Source: Stropharia rugosoannulata | Lineage: Eukaryota; Basidiomycota; Agaricomycetes; Agaricales; Strophariaceae | Assembly (NCBI GenBank): GCA_028532985.1 | Contig: JANCIK010000002.1 | Span: 3,968,001 to 4,032,000, forward strand | Direction of reading: 5' to 3' | Length of the DNA stretch: 64,000 bases | Part shown: positions 12,515 through 26,337 of the stretch, in pieces | Layout: every line of letters starts with the position of its first letter | How positions within the stretch are numbered: position 1 is the stretch's first letter | Translations under genes and position numbers: made by a program | Notes under the pieces: generated by a model | The model's database searches: none | Told to the model about the DNA's origin: nothing | Seen by the model: the letters and a program-made list of their open reading frames with translations, nothing else

Positions 12515-13721
12515 TTCGAGCAGGAGAAGTTGGTGAGATTTACGACTGAGCGCCAGACTTTATACGCCTTTTTGAGTAATGCTGAGCTGTTACAAGCGTC
12601 GTCGGCCCTTGGAAGTCGAAGCACGTCAGAACTAACAGCATTTGAGAAGCTTAACACGTCAGCTAAATGACTTGCAGTTCGCTTGCTTCAACGGTGTGTG
12701 CATATTTTGTTGTAGTTCTAGTTCTAGAAAATCGTAAATTTATTTCAAGTGCAACAACTATATTTTGGGATCTAATCACATTTCTTTGTAGGTCAGTGCT
12801 ATCCTTTGCTTAGGGGAAGGAACCTGTAATTTATCTGTAAGCTTAGAAGAGATATATAGCAGGATAACGGTCAACACTTGCTCAAGCTCAAGAGTTCAAT
12901 TTACACCTGTTAACCAGACATGGAAGGATTGAACTGAAGGCAAGGAGTTGAAGTATTCTTTAGATCATCGTGATGTACTATAGCGTTAACTGAAGAACGT
13001 TTGGTGCTTGGGGAAATCACATTTCGCTATGCTTCTACTTCTACGGCGCATGCCTGTCTTGAAGTCAGCACCATTCCGTATCATGATTGACCTGTGTTCT
13101 ATAAGCGTTCAAACGTGCATAAATCATATTTCAAGCTACGCTGCATACCTTGTCATTCATCTAGTATTGGCCGGTAGAGGCATCACCGAGTGAGGAAGGC
13201 TCGATTCGGCGCTGCGCCAGTCAGGCAAAATATTATGATGGCTGTTTGTATCCAAGATACATGGCAGTAATCGTGTCTGGTGTTTGGATAGATAGATTTG
13301 GTACCGTTAAGTTGAGAAAGTAGGACTCTGGGCCAGTTTATGGAGCACATCATGGGCCGTTCTCCGTCTCAAGGCCTCATGTGAGTCCGAGGAGCAGGTT
13401 TGAAGTGTACCCACATGTTTTCGTTCATATTTCATTTGATACTACAGTTGCCACATGCAAGTACTCCGCCATACTTGTTTGCTCCCGTTTGACAATTTCG
13501 AAGAACCTCTGTTGTTGCAAAATCGCCATCGTGAAACCTGAGTGAGATCTGGGGCTTTTTCCAACGGCGATCATGCCTCGGTGGTAGGAAAGCATCTTAG
13601 TTATGAGCCACTGGACTGCATAAGACTGCTGTTCGACATACTAGTAATCTCAGGACCAAGGGTCAGAACTTGAAGCTTCACGATTGATGCCTTGCACAAA
13701 GGAAATCTCGCGCAATCGCAA
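12515..13721. other. Intergenic, no gene seen
   Basis: This is the promoter side of the lipoxygenase gene and the 3' side of HET paralogue B. I found no exon with splice support and no repeat structure. Confidence 0.5.
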
Positions 13722-15980
13722 TCACAGGTATATATTATGCAGGGACATTCCATGCCGTCCCAATTCATTTTTCGGTATGATATACGACCTAGTTCCATGC
13801 CGCTTGAGCTTGAATACAACAGACTGCGTCGTGGGCAATCTTTTCGCGGAAGTGATTTCGCCCACTGTTACCCCTGGGATCGGCGCAGGTTCTATATCGA
13901 GCATGACCGCAAAACACAAACCATCCTCGGAAATTTTCAGTGAGGTACTTGTATCCGTAATGTTAAGCACCCCAAATGTCTTGATAGTCAGATGATTTCG
14001 CGGCTTCACCGTTGACGCGCTTAACAGCCTTCGGTCCAGTATGTTGAAAGTGCACCGCACGTTCCGGTGTCGCGATAGCAGATCGACATCGACGGCGACT
14101 CCAGAATAAGAGCCATACGGCTCGCATTGCGTGGAAGCGCCCATAGCAGAGGTAACCATAATAGCGGGCATCATAAGGATGGGAAGGCGAAGACCAAGTT
14201 GTGTTAACATAACAGGGGTAGTTGGACGGTACCACTGAATGTCGTTGTGAGCCCGCCAGGTGTAATACTTTGGGCTGCGAGGAATGAGAGCGCTGGTATG
14301 GGCGGCCCTAGACCCGGACAACGGGAGAGAGGGTCCATATCCCCAGTTCACGATGTCAATCACATTCGGAGTGTCCGTGTTCATGATTTCTTTCACCAGC
14401 CGCACAAAGGCACGCTCCCCGCCTTCGCCATATGCAGTAGAGATACTGACTTCGAAGATCCCCATGAGAGAGTAAGCCGTATCCTCCTCGCGCGTGACAC
14501 GCCTGTGTGCCGCCCACTGCATCCTACGTGACACCGGGATCTCTCGCAGCTGCTGCTTGAGCTCTGCCTCTGTTATACCGGTTGCCTTGCGGATCTTGCG
14601 GAGCACTGAGTCATTCCGCTTGTCATTCTTGGGCGATGTCGGACTTCGAGCCGGCGCGACAACCCGCATCCAGTCTGCAGTGTAGAACTTGATGTACGGT
14701 GGCGCGATGAGCTCCTGCAGAGTCCAGCCGCGTGTAAACCACGTGTCATGGTGCATAGTCTCCAGAGATATCGTGTCTCCGAGATACGCGATGCAGACCT
14801 CAGAGAATTCGTACCACTTGAACATAGAGCGGATAGACTCGTCAAGCTCAGAGCTGCTGTCTCTGTTGATACAGATGGTATCGATCCAACCAAGAGTTAC
14901 GTTGTACGTCGTCGCAGCCACCCGACAGAAATTGGTTAGCTTTGAAAATCCGGGTGAGTTCTTCATGAAGGCCTTCGAGTTCCAGTCCCCGTGGGTCACC
15001 TCTCCTGGTCTTCCCTGCAGCCATGTATGTGACAGGATGGCATACTTGACGTATCTCCTCACGAATAGATCAATTACAACCGCCTCGGCCTCGCTGGATG
15101 CTTGTGTCTTGCCTGCCTTAGAAGTACGGGCGACGATGTCGATCATCATCTTATTCTCGTCCAGTTCGCGTTCGATTTGCGGTAAAATGCGACGCCATAT
15201 TTCAGGGCGGTCGACGAGTCTGATGTTACCGCCAGTCGCGTCGAATGACAAGAGACGAATTGGAATGACGTTGAACACGACCTCGTGCGCCCTTTCTATA
15301 ACTCGCTTGAAAAGTGGGGATTCTTCCGTTGTTTCTGTCATGTATGCTAAGTATCAGCGACATCTAGTTTATTGAACATCAAATCAGTGACCTTGTGAAG
15401 TGATACCTGGTTCTGCGTTATCCATCGTCCTGTTGATATCATGTTGCTCCCCGGCTCCATGCTCCTGACCAGGTTGTAGCTCAACCTCCATCGCTATATA
15501 TTGTCCAGCTAAGCAGAGAGCAACTTCGCTTCTTTTCAACGCAAGACTCACCATCCTGGTCGTCCTCTTCCTCGTAAGCTGTTTTTTCCTGGTCGTAAGA
15601 CGACATGCGCGTCAGAGAAGCGACGAATCCTTCCAAAGCAGCAAGGAGAGTCCGCGCTTCGTGCGTAAGAACAGGGAATCCGCGTGTCTCCTCTACCGCG
15701 AACCGCGATTCGTTCTCTATATCCAAATCAGACCTAAATGATCAACATCTTGAGTTTGGAGGCGTGATGAGCAGACCGCATACCCTGCATGTCGTTGGTC
15801 TCAGACCCCTGGATAAGGGGAATCACAAAGTTCTCCAGCGCCTTGATGAGTGTATCTGCATAGGACAGTTTGCGATTGCCTTACGCTGGCTTGAGTTATG
15901 CATTGGAATAGATCTTTGGCACTAGTCTCACCAGAGGACGCTCGAACTGACCGGCTACCACTCCCTACGCGGCCCACCAT
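13722..15980 (-). CDS. HET-domain protein, paralogue B (668 aa)
   Basis: This is a second stand-alone HET-domain protein, with a presumed role in self/non-self recognition. Exons 15932-15980, 15807-15855, 15552-15733, 15407-15508 and 13722-15346 (minus strand) join in phase to 668 aa. The core shows KYAILSHTW, GWIDTICINRDSSSELDESI, WFTRGWTLQELIAP and TREEDTAYSLMGIF. Compared with paralogue A it has one more small 5' exon and an insertion of about 30 residues before the core (KAGKTQASSEAEAVV). The N-terminal exons match A in position and phase: the first exon of both ends on a split GAT codon and is followed by a short helix (LIKALENFVIPL here, LISALTNFVAII in A). The exon 2 donor (GTCTGA) is weak and was chosen because it alone keeps the frame. 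The pair probably arose by local duplication. Confidence 0.87.
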
Positions 15981-16985
15981 TTCCTTGGTTCCTCTGGGAC
16001 TTTGCGTTTCGTGAGACAAAGACTGATACGGGCGTTCGTGCCTGAGTAGGCCGAACAAAGCAAGGTCAGAGAGTGACTGGCTGGCCTCTAGAGAAGTGTG
16101 CAGCTGTGTGCAGTCAGTCAACGTTCAACCAAACCATGAGTTTTCAACACGCGCGCCAAGATATCACCTTCCCGTCATCTCGTCATCTCGCATACACTTT
16201 AGCTTGGGGGGCTGGATGAGGCTAGCCAATAACAGCCATCGTTGGTCGTCCTGTATATTAAGAACGTCAAAGTCCATAGACATTTTGGTGTAGATAAGTA
16301 CATGAGGTTAATAGAGGTGAAATTACGGGGAAATATGCATCATGGGCATCATAGCGGTTACTTCTGCTTGGGCTCGTGACCGGCCGCACTGCTTTCGCAC
16401 ACCGACAGACTCCGATTGAAGCTTTGGAGTCTAAAATTATGTAAAATTGGCTTTCGAGCCCCGGAGTTATTTCAAGGTCTGAAGATCTGAAGAATTGCTG
16501 AAGACTACATATGCTACATCATAGTTCAGCTCCCTGCCTGACATTGCTCCTTAGACCCTCAATAAGGGAGACAGAGCCCAACCTCCTCGTTGACGCATGC
16601 TTACGGCGGGTGCCCTATGCTTTTCTACTATTTACTTATTACTGTTTCGAGGGCAATAAATCGGTGGCAAGCTTAAGGCAAACATCAAGTAAACTGACCG
16701 TGAAGGAAAGACTTCCTAGGAGAAAGGTTCGTCCGAAATTACAAAGGCATAGTAATACAGACTCAAATCGGAGTGCCAGATTTGGCTTAGGAGAGAGTTC
16801 AGGCCGGGCACAGCTAACTTGCTTTTGCTGTTGAGCCTTGCTTGAGCCTTGAGACTGTTGACTCTCTGCACCCTACTGGGCATCTCGCCAGAACCATCAG
16901 GCAGTGAGTCTAAGCACATTTATTACTATACTAGAGGATTAATCGGATTAGAATCCCAACGAGGAAGGTGGGTTAAGTACTGAAT
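15981..16985. other. Intergenic, no gene seen
   Basis: This holds the presumed promoter of HET paralogue B and the 3' flank of the hydrolase gene. No supported exon, RNA gene or repeat was seen. Confidence 0.45.
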
Positions 16986-18327
16986 TTAGAAAAAGCTCTT
17001 TCTAAGCCATGGCTGTATCACGCTTTCCACAATTTCGATGTTGTTCTTCTCCATGAACATTAAATGTCCGTTGCCCAATATACCAACAGTTGGCAGGGAC
17101 ACGAACTGCACTGGGACTCCAGCCTGTTTCAGGAAATTCGCACTACAGGCGTCATACACGGAATGATACCCAGACTGTGAGGTGACCATTAGCACTGGGA
17201 TGTTCTGCAGGTTGATCATCTTGCGCGCTGGAGCGGCCTGCTCGAAGCACGTATAGTTCGTTGTGGAGCTGACGACAGAGGTTTGTAGATCGGACGCAGA
17301 TTGGATGGGTGGGTCATATGCGACGGGGACTTCGCTCAGTCCGTATTTGCGGGCAGCTGCGAAGGGAGGGAACACGGCGTTGATGAATGGAGGACCGATC
17401 GGTTCGATCGCTACTATCGCCTTCACCAGCTGTGGCCGGGCATCAGCGATAGGCCACCCATACTGTCCCGACTGTGAATGAGTCAGGAGAATAACTGGCT
17501 GCGAAGTTCATGAACTTGAAGTCAGCAACAGCCTCTCAAACATATACAACAAAGACATGCACCCCAATCTTATCCAAGAGCGCAACAGCCGCGTTGAGGA
17601 CCTTTTGGGACGACTCCACCGGAGACGCGAGTGCTGGGACGATCGACGCATAGTAGCTATCAAACGTGGGATCGCCCTGGCTTCCATTTCCAACCCACTG
17701 CGTGTGCAAGTGCGCCGTTGGCCACAAATTGAAGTTTTCCGTTGCTGTGAACATTTCTTCGGTTGTTGGAACATCAAATAACGATTGTGGACCGTCTACG
17801 ACCTGCTGCCACGGTGAGCGGGCACGCGCTACTTGGTCAACTATGTACAGCTGTCACAGGTGCTTAGACTGAGTATAAACGTTTGAGGGAGATAGTGATA
17901 CATACCTCGTATCCCTGATTTAGGAAATAATCTGCCCATCCTGGTCTGCCATCGGGTGTGTTCAAGAAATTCGTCCCGGTCATCCCTGCATTGACACATG
18001 TGTCAGATATGAACAGCAGCAAGTATAGCCTGTTTCTGACTGACCATTTCCTGGAATTATGACAATGGGGAACCTGGCAGTAACCTTTGTAGGCACCAGG
18101 TGCTCTACGTACATCTGTTCAGCTCGAATAGCTGTTCCAGATGCCGACTGTACATAAGATCCCCCAGCGTAGAAGTAAGAGCGCGTGTGAGTAGCAAAAT
18201 GGGTCACTGAGTTTGCACCGCTGAACCCAGTTGGTGAAGCATAGACGCCCAAAAGCATATGAGCCAGGGCGACGACGAGGGTGAAGGCGCACAGCATGCT
18301 TGTACTTACTCGTAGACACACACTCAA
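16986..18327 (-). CDS. Secreted alpha/beta hydrolase (387 aa)
   Basis: This is probably an extracellular esterase or lipase-like enzyme; the substrate cannot be told. Exons 18045-18327, 17906-17985, 17563-17850 and 16986-17498 (minus strand) join in phase to 387 aa. The first ~30 residues, ending VALAHMLLGVYAS, form a hydrophobic signal peptide. The core shows IVIIPGNGMTGTNF (oxyanion-hole region), GWADYFLNQGYELYIVDQVA, a nucleophile elbow LLTHSQSGQYGWP with Ser in the SQSG context, and a late GNGHLMF that supplies the likely catalytic His. This pattern fits the fungal secreted hydrolases whose reading after the strand is DxxGRxxS (here DQVARARSPW). The gene stands alone; its nearest neighbour upstream is HET paralogue B. 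Confidence 0.88.
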
Positions 18328-18869
18328 GGGAATTATTATAGCAGCGACATGCCCACTTTATACCAGCTGGAAATCTCTTGACAGGAGAAGAAGCATGTCT
18401 TAACCCGAGTTTCGTTAGAGCGCTCCAGTTTGGCTCCAGTCTAATTTAAGTCTATGGCACAATCAACATGTAGTATTAGTTCTTGAACGAGGTTTTCATG
18501 GGATTTTCTAGTTCCATGATCGACATTTTGATAGCCCTGGGTGAAATTTCAGGGTTTCGGTTATTGGTTTGGATTAGGCGCAGCAATATTCGCCTTTTAA
18601 GCCGAGCAGACCATGTACATCTTTGTTAACGGCCCCAATCCAGTACCAGTCGTGATCACATACTCCCCTTGCACATGGATTATGCTCTAGTTGAACGTCT
18701 TACGGCACAAGCATTATAAGCAGGAGTCGCGAAAAAGAAATCATTAATTATCTTGCAAAATGTCATTAAAAGATACAACGTCAAAAGGTTCTCGTGTATA
18801 CACTGTTCCTGGAAATCACGCCGACTTCTCCTCATCCACAACCTCGTGCACCTGTATCGACATCAGCTA
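18328..18869. other. Intergenic between hydrolase start and transporter end
   Basis: About 540 bp with no open exon. It should hold the promoter of the secreted hydrolase (on its left) and the transporter's 3' end. No further element was recognised. Confidence 0.45.
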
Positions 18870-21433
18870 TCAAGAATATATCCAACAATCTGAATGACTT
18901 ACAACTCTCTCCTTTTCATCGCGGTAAGTGCGGACGAACGTCTCGTCATCTGCAATCATCTTCCTGCGGTATTCATTAGAGCCAATAACTGTGCCGTTTT
19001 CTTTAGCAGGTGTCAGTTACACGAGAAGAAGTTACACTCACTCGATGACTCGCGGTAGAGAAGGTCTATCTGCTCTAGCGACAGTCCCTTTGTCTCAGGA
19101 ATGAAGAAATACCTGCAAATAATATGTTAACAATCGTCGAGAAGGTACGCGGGGCGGGAGTAGCTACGCACGTGAAGACAAGGCAGCCCACGCAGGTACC
19201 ACCCCAGATAAAGAACACTTTCACGCCGAGGTCCGCTGCCTTAACTGCATTCACGCCAGTCGTTGAAGCATCCACGAGGTACGGGGTAGCGTACGCGATA
19301 CCGAAGTTCCACAGCCAATTACTGGCGACAGAGAGCGACATGCCCTTTGCACGGATACCCAGGGGCTGAAGATGTACCATGAGCACAGAAAACATGGGAC
19401 ATGGGAGAGGGTGGGTACGTACGAAGATCTCGCCAGTGAGCACCCAAATGACCGGTCCCCATGACGTAGCGAAGAATGCGATATAGCTGTATGCGTCACG
19501 TTAGCCTTCGAACCTCCCGTCTTATAGGATAAAACTGACATGCAAGTGAATGCGATGAGGACGCGCTGGGCGGTGATGTTCACTGCTTCTCCCGAACCTG
19601 TGCTGTGCGGCGTGCCCACAGTGACACCGACGATGGCCACAATGAACTCGCTCATACACATACCAAACGCGCCAATAAGGAGCAGGCGTCTGCGCCCGAC
19701 GCGGTCAATAAGTTGGACGCCAACAATGGTCATAACGGTGTTGACAACATCTGCGATAATCTGGATAATGAAGGCGTTTTTGATACCTGCTTGCATGAAG
19801 AAGGTCTAGAAGGGTATAAGCATTATGCTAGACAGTTTAATCTAGCACGTACGGTTCCATAGTAGACTACACAGATCATCAGCGCCCATTCCGGAGTTAG
19901 TACATCAGAGAATAGACTCACAAATGAAGTTGATGCCCGTCAATTGTTGCCACTGGAAGAACAGAATAGTCAGACTCGTGCTGATAGTATTGAGAGCATA
20001 CTCACACCCTGCATAAGAATACCGGTCCATGTCCTGAACGAATTCCTGTTCGCAGTGTTCCTGAAGCAGTCACGGTAGCTTCCCGCCTCGTTCTTGAGCT
20101 CGACCGCGAGTGCAGTTGCAATTTCCAGAGCCTCTGCTTCCACTTCAGGAGAGTCATGTGGAAGAGTCATGAGCCTTCCCAGAGCACGGCGCGCTTCTGC
20201 CTGACGGTTCTTCAGCAGCAGGTAGCGGGGTGATTCTGGCAGCGCAATCTAAAAATAGACACAGATTCCATCAACCCCACTGCGGTAAATAACAATGCGG
20301 GGTAGAGCCTCACCATTCCACCGGCGAGCACGGCAGCCCAGATGAACTGAACGGCGATAGGAATCTATGGGAATAAAACTAGATGAGCATGCGGTACATG
20401 TGTGTTCAGAAAAAGGCTTAAGATAGCACATCACAGCGTTGCAGCATAGTGAGGCTATCCCCGGTGAGCAACTGCGGTAAAGATGCAGAGGCGGGGACAG
20501 AAAGGAAACGTCTGAATGAAATACTCACTCTCCAGGATGAATGGTTTGGTCTGTTCTTTGTGGCATTCAATACGATTGCCGCCAAGAGTGCGCCGATAGT
20601 AACTTAATGTAATGCGGCCGAGCTTAGCGGACAGGAATCAGGTGAGTATCAGCGAATTACTCACTAGCCAATTGGTAAAGACCAACGATGAGACCACGGA
20701 TGGATTTTGGCGAGCACTGTGACAAGTCAGTTTAACAATGGCTATAGGCCTTGCCACGGTCTGACAGTACCTCTGATTGATACATGGGCACGAGACAAGA
20801 GACGAGACCCTACGCATCCAAAGTTAGAAGTTGTACCACCTCATGTTTAATTTGACTTACTACGCCGATACCAGCGATCACACGGCCAACGACGAAGGTA
20901 GCCCATCGATCGTCCAATTGAAGGCCGACACCGACAGAGAAGATGGCACACGAGGCGACGAGACCCCATTTACGACCCACTTTGTCTCCCATGGGGAATG
21001 CACATAGGGCACCAACGAAAGTACCAGCAGAAAGAATTGAAACCTGCATCATTTTTAGAGGAACGTTCATTAATTGAAATGTTTTCGTACCACAAGAGAC
21101 TTGTCGTTTGTCGGGATATAATATCCATCAGTGCCATTGTCGAGCAGGGTGTCGGAGAATTTTCCAAAAGTCTTCAGCCAGTCGAGCATGGCTATAACAC
21201 CACCAATTGTTCCAGTGTCATAACTGGACGAATAAGTAAGATGTCGTTTTCCGCCATTGAAAAACAGAACATACCCGAATAAAATTCCACCGAAACCTAA
21301 AGACCACGATCAGAATAATGAACACCCGCGATTTTTGAGCAGACATACCGGCAAAGGCTGACATTACAACAGCCCATAGTAGCGAACCTGTTTCGATACC
21401 GCCTCCGGTACCTCCGCCTGCACCTCCTGCCAT
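18870..21433 (-). CDS. MFS hexose transporter, intron-rich paralogue
   Basis: This is a plasma-membrane sugar carrier of the major facilitator superfamily, probably a monosaccharide/H+ symporter. The ATG at 21433 opens MAGGAGGGTGGGIETGS, and the stop lies at 18870. Family signatures are spread over about 17 exons: FGGILFG then YDTGTIGG, GDKVGRKWG, VGRVIAGIGV, VPMYQSE, PESPRYLL, QQLTGINFI, RVGRRRLLLIGA, and PETKGLSLEQID near the end. A micro-exon of about five codons (FYYGT) sits between two introns at about 19870. All joins that I checked hold phase and no stop interrupts them, so the gene looks functional. Its closest relative here is the gene at 32251-34101, which has four introns. Exons were located by eye and some boundaries may be off by a few bases. 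Confidence 0.88.
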
Positions 21434-24400
21434 TGTTGAGTACGCGCTGGGTAGGGGGAAGGAAGATTTAAAACGGTGGGACGCAAGACAAAGATGACCA
21501 GCCGAAGAAAGAGAGGGGTTCAATTCTGCGCTAGTTTATATGGATCATGCCAAACTCAAAGTTCCCGTGGGACCAAACAGGTCTATTCATCCGGTAACGG
21601 TAACGTAAGTTTTGTAAGATCCTTCGCGGGCATTTCCCCGCCCTGATATGCGGGGCAGAAAATAGAACTGAGGGGTTGCCAGGAGGGCCCGAGATCCATT
21701 CTGGAAAGGTGGCATGCAGATGGCACGGTACATGATCCATACGAAAGGCATCTCACGAGCGGCCACCTACTCGTCCGCTTGGAGTGGGAATCTCAATCCG
21801 TCCTTGTCGTAAGTATGTATAGAGTAAATCGATGCGCCCGGGAGTCTGCATAACGGGATGGACCATGTTCGAGCAACAGTTAGATGTTGCGCTTTTCTTG
21901 AGCTCAAACCTTCTGTTTATTTTTTGCGCACAGATTCGGAGCATAGCCAGTGATATGCACATCTAAAATGTAGCCTGACCACTGAGGATCCGCTGGCGTT
22001 CACTGCAGTTGTGGTGGTTTGTGTCAAAAGTGATGCCATCAATCTAAAATTAGCGCCGGCGAAAAGTGTTCTAACGCCCTTCGACGTGCAGGTAAAATGC
22101 AGGACTATTCACTCACATCAAACTTGTCCTATGCTAGTGGCCATCCGTCAATCCCGAGTGAAGGGCAGCGCTAGCCTTGCAAGTCTGATAGTCACAGCAA
22201 CATCAACACAAGTTCACTTTGCGCTTCTCTTTACTACTGTAATGTTTTTGGTTGTCTGATCTCACACTGTCAGATTGTAAGTTAAAGGCCATATGGTCGG
22301 GAAGAGTCTGATGTTGAATGCATCTCTCACGCTAGAAAGCATATGTTCTTCTATTTCAAGTACACATATCAGGTGTATGTAGAGAAAGCCCAGATTCCCA
22401 TCCTTGTTCATCTCCGAGTCTAGTGTCGTGATATGCCAGTCGTTGATGATGAGAATCTATACTTACTCATGCGATGCAATGCAATGCATCTCATGTCAGT
22501 GTCAGTGAGAGTATGTTATGTATTGCAGCTATGATTTAATATTGCTCCGATAGGACAGGTCTGCTGATGCTCGGCCTCGAAAGCGAATAGCGATCACGAA
22601 CGTATACTCTTCCAAGTGGTCACGGCCAGAAACTCAGAAGGCAGGTATAATGGGCGTTGGTTCGAAACGGCAATTAACATTTATTCAATCCACGCGAGCC
22701 CGACGCGGAAGCAGATAGATAGAATGCGGTGGGGTAAGACTATAGTCGCCGAAGAAGCGTATCACCCCGCCGTCCCTCCTGCGGAGAGCGCACGTTTCCA
22801 AGCACATACGAAAGCGCGCAAAGGCCTCAAAAATCTGGTCAACAATGTCCAAGATGGATGCGGCTCCGGCGCTCGGTTGGCGATAATCTGATCATGGTGA
22901 GCAATTGCGCAAAGTTCTATTCATGTCTACTGATCACTGCGCGACCCTGCACGTTCTTTTCGTGACGGTTATTGCTATCGATGTAAACGCGGTTGGTATC
23001 TATCCAGCCGGCGTAACTGCCCACCCGCACAAATGGATCTTGTGCATATGCTCTTCGCGTCACGGTACAAACGTATTTACATGCATAGGCTTCGGACAGG
23101 CTTCAGCGATCGGCCACGTACCACCAGTCAGTGACTAGTTGAGAAGATCGGTCTGTGAGCCAAGTGACAGACATGCCACTGTTCATTCATGAGTATGTAT
23201 ACATACGTAGATAACATCGCACTTCAATGCACTGGCTGTAGCGTATGTATGTGTTCTGTGACGTATTCCGTAAACGCCATTCACAAGCGGAGCGGGAACT
23301 TGCGTTGGCAAGGGCATTACACAATCGCAGAGTCACGGTCGACGCAATGCAATACAATGCGCGCTTAGTGTTTTCAAGCTGTGGACGAGCGTGCGGACAT
23401 ACATATGTATCATCCACGAAATATCCGTACGTACCACTACGTATGTACCACCATCGATTCCACGTCGCCTCCTGTTTGACCTCCCTAAACGCAGCATGAT
23501 CCGAACGAGTCGCTTTTGTCCCCGCCCGCTCCACCTCCGTCCCATCACCTCGCACGCCCACATGACGCACCCTAGCGCACCCCAGTTACTCTGGGCACCG
23601 GCAATTTCAAATGCGGCTTAGTCTGGCTTTTGTCATACCCTATATAGGCAGGTGGGCAATGTAAGCCCCAATATCACGGACTGATCCCGTATCCCCACCT
23701 GCGTGCCTGAGCAGATGGCTCGCGGCGCGGCGTTGATGCTCATCGCTATGCCCATCGTGCATTCGTGAATAATGTAAAATATCGTGCCATCAGAGGGTAG
23801 AACCAGCTCTTCAGCCCCATTGTGTACATAGATACATGTTACGTCATCTACTTAATATTTTCCGAAGTACGGTATGTTTTGTAGGAAGAAAATGTAGCTT
23901 TCGTACTCCTTGAGAACATACAGACAGATAGATGCGAGTATTTCATTATACATAGTGCTTGCTTCCATTGTTTGTAAGTACACTGCAGCAATTCCTCTTC
24001 CTCAAAGTCGGTCTGGGTGCGCCCAGCCCCGGACCCGGGGAATCGTGGGATGGGGCGCGGATGAGTTGCCATCTCCGCCACAGTTCCTCCCACTCCAGCC
24101 CAACTCCAGCCCGTCCAAAGTCCATTACATTACATTCAACCAGTCTGCGTTTCATGCACATTCAGAATGAAAAATATGTATGTAGGCCTGAATATGCGCG
24201 GTCTCTCGCCCTGTGGACCGTGACATGCATAGACGGTATGGTATGCATGGACTTCGGGCATGTGAGTATGTATTACATAAGAAATCTGGCCGGCCGGCTG
24301 CTCGGCGTCACGCGTGAAAGGGGGCGGGCGAGTTGGGTCGAGGCGGCGGGTGATATCTGTCCCGCCTTCGCGCCTTCTCTCCCTCTAACCTTATCTCAAA

Positions 24401-26306
24401 TTCATAATCTTTCTTCCTACCCCTTCCCCGCGCTTCTCTCTGCGAGCTTAACACCCCGCGGGGAAGGCGTCTTCTAGAAGGGAAGCCAGGATGAAATGAG
24501 TGCGCCCTCCCCCAGAACGAGTCGAGACCGTCTCGCCTGCGCCTTGCCGATATGGAGTTGTGTACTGTACATACCGTTCCTAAGTGCATTCATACTCAAC
24601 CTCAACATACCCGGAGCTCCGAATATATTACGACTCGCGCGGTGGTCACTGGTCGCGTCTGCAAGATCCATCCGCGACGCGCGTGCGTCAGTACATACTT
24701 ACTCTACGGCGGCTATTGGGTTACCGGAGCCGGAGTGGAGTAGGTCCGGGCGGGGGCAGTACATGCTAGACGTAGACGCCTACCCCGCATTGTCCAGAAG
24801 CGGAACTTTGGCGCCGTGGACACTGCACTTGAATGACCCGCTGGCCAGTGCACCCACCTGCGAGCTTTGATCCGTGGTCTTGGAGGGCTCAGTGGGCCAG
24901 TATGCATTGGTGGTGCAGAGGGATTCTGGCCTGGAAATGCAGGGAAGCAGTCGCCGCTTGGCTGGCTTGTGGACGTCATCCACCCGTGAATGCGTAGATA
25001 GATAGATAGAGTACGTGCTTCATACCTCGAACGAGTCTCAATAAATAAGCCACGGCCCAGGGCATGACCCGCTTTAGCGAGAGGGAAGCTGAGCGAAATC
25101 GACCCATCGCATGCGCGCAATTATAGAAATGACTTAAACGCATGGATAAGCCTGCAGGCTAAGGCAAGCTAAGGCTTCTTTCGCCATGCCATTATAGAAT
25201 ATTTGAATAGCGCATCCCAATGCTTCTTTTCCTCCGCCTTCTCAATTAAATCAACGGTTATCGCGCAATTATGTAGTATCTACATATCGGATCTCCTGCT
25301 TCTTCTTCGAGTTCGTGTGCGTCGAAGTCAGTCGATAGGGTGTATCGTCCATTATCTATCTACTCTATCTATGTATAAGCCGGTCAATAATTGGCCCGTC
25401 CACGCTACCGAAGCCCACGCGAGCGTATCGAAGCTTTCAACCAACCCTTCGGACCAACCTGACAATCAACCAACCACCTACCCACCTCAACCCATTATGT
25501 ATTCTGCCCTGCCCGATATGCGATGTGCGATCTTAATTTCCGGAGGGTCCAACTATCACTATCTGCGCTCGTCACGGCTGGCTGGCTGGCGCTATTCCTG
25601 ATGCGGTACTGCTCGGAGCGGCGGCGAACGAGGAACTTGGCTGGGTGGGAGAACGTCGGAGAATTCCCCCCACCCCCCGGGTCCTGGACAAGCACCGGAG
25701 CTGGAGCCGTGGTATCCTTCTCAAGTTACTACTATGCAACTACATACATACATACTTACCTCGGCACGGCATGGCGTGATGGATGCATGATGGTATGCAC
25801 ATACACATACTCCATACCCTACACGACGGACATACGACCCGCGAGAACCAGAAATGGCAATGCGAGGCCCGTTTTCGACGCGCGGCGTCCCGCCTGTGGG
25901 CGCGTGTTGATTTTCATATGTTATGGTATCTCTGTGGTGCGGTGCTCATGTGCCCTTGGTGTTTGTCCGAGTCGCGCGTGCATGTGTCCGTCTGTGGGTA
26001 TTTGTTATTATCTGGATACACGTTGGGGTGGGTACGTATATAAGGACGAAGGGGTTTTTCTGTGTACCTCGGATGTTCCGACGAGTCGTTCGTTCATTAT
26101 CTCTCTCTCTGTGGGTGGTGATTGTGCACCCACTCATCATCCCAACCTCGTTTACCCACGGACAACCTAGGATACGGGCCCCACACGGACGCACGTACGG
26201 GACGGACGGACGGAGGCACTGCAGGGCACAACGCAATTTAACTAGATGGGCATAACTCCTCGAACCCTCGAACCCAACTCGGTGCGAATGGTGCATTATC
26301 TATGCG

Positions 26307-26337
26307 ATACAATACAATACAATACAATACAATACAA
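26307..26337. repeat. (AATAC)n microsatellite
   Basis: About six tandem copies of the pentamer AATAC, ending in AAACAAAT. It is a simple-sequence repeat that is likely to vary in length between strains. Confidence 0.9.

Noticed and set aside
25523..26170. Open frame of 215 codons on the plus strand in the GC-rich stretch
   Set aside because: The composition is biased, there is no domain, several frames are open in parallel and no splice-supported neighbours exist.
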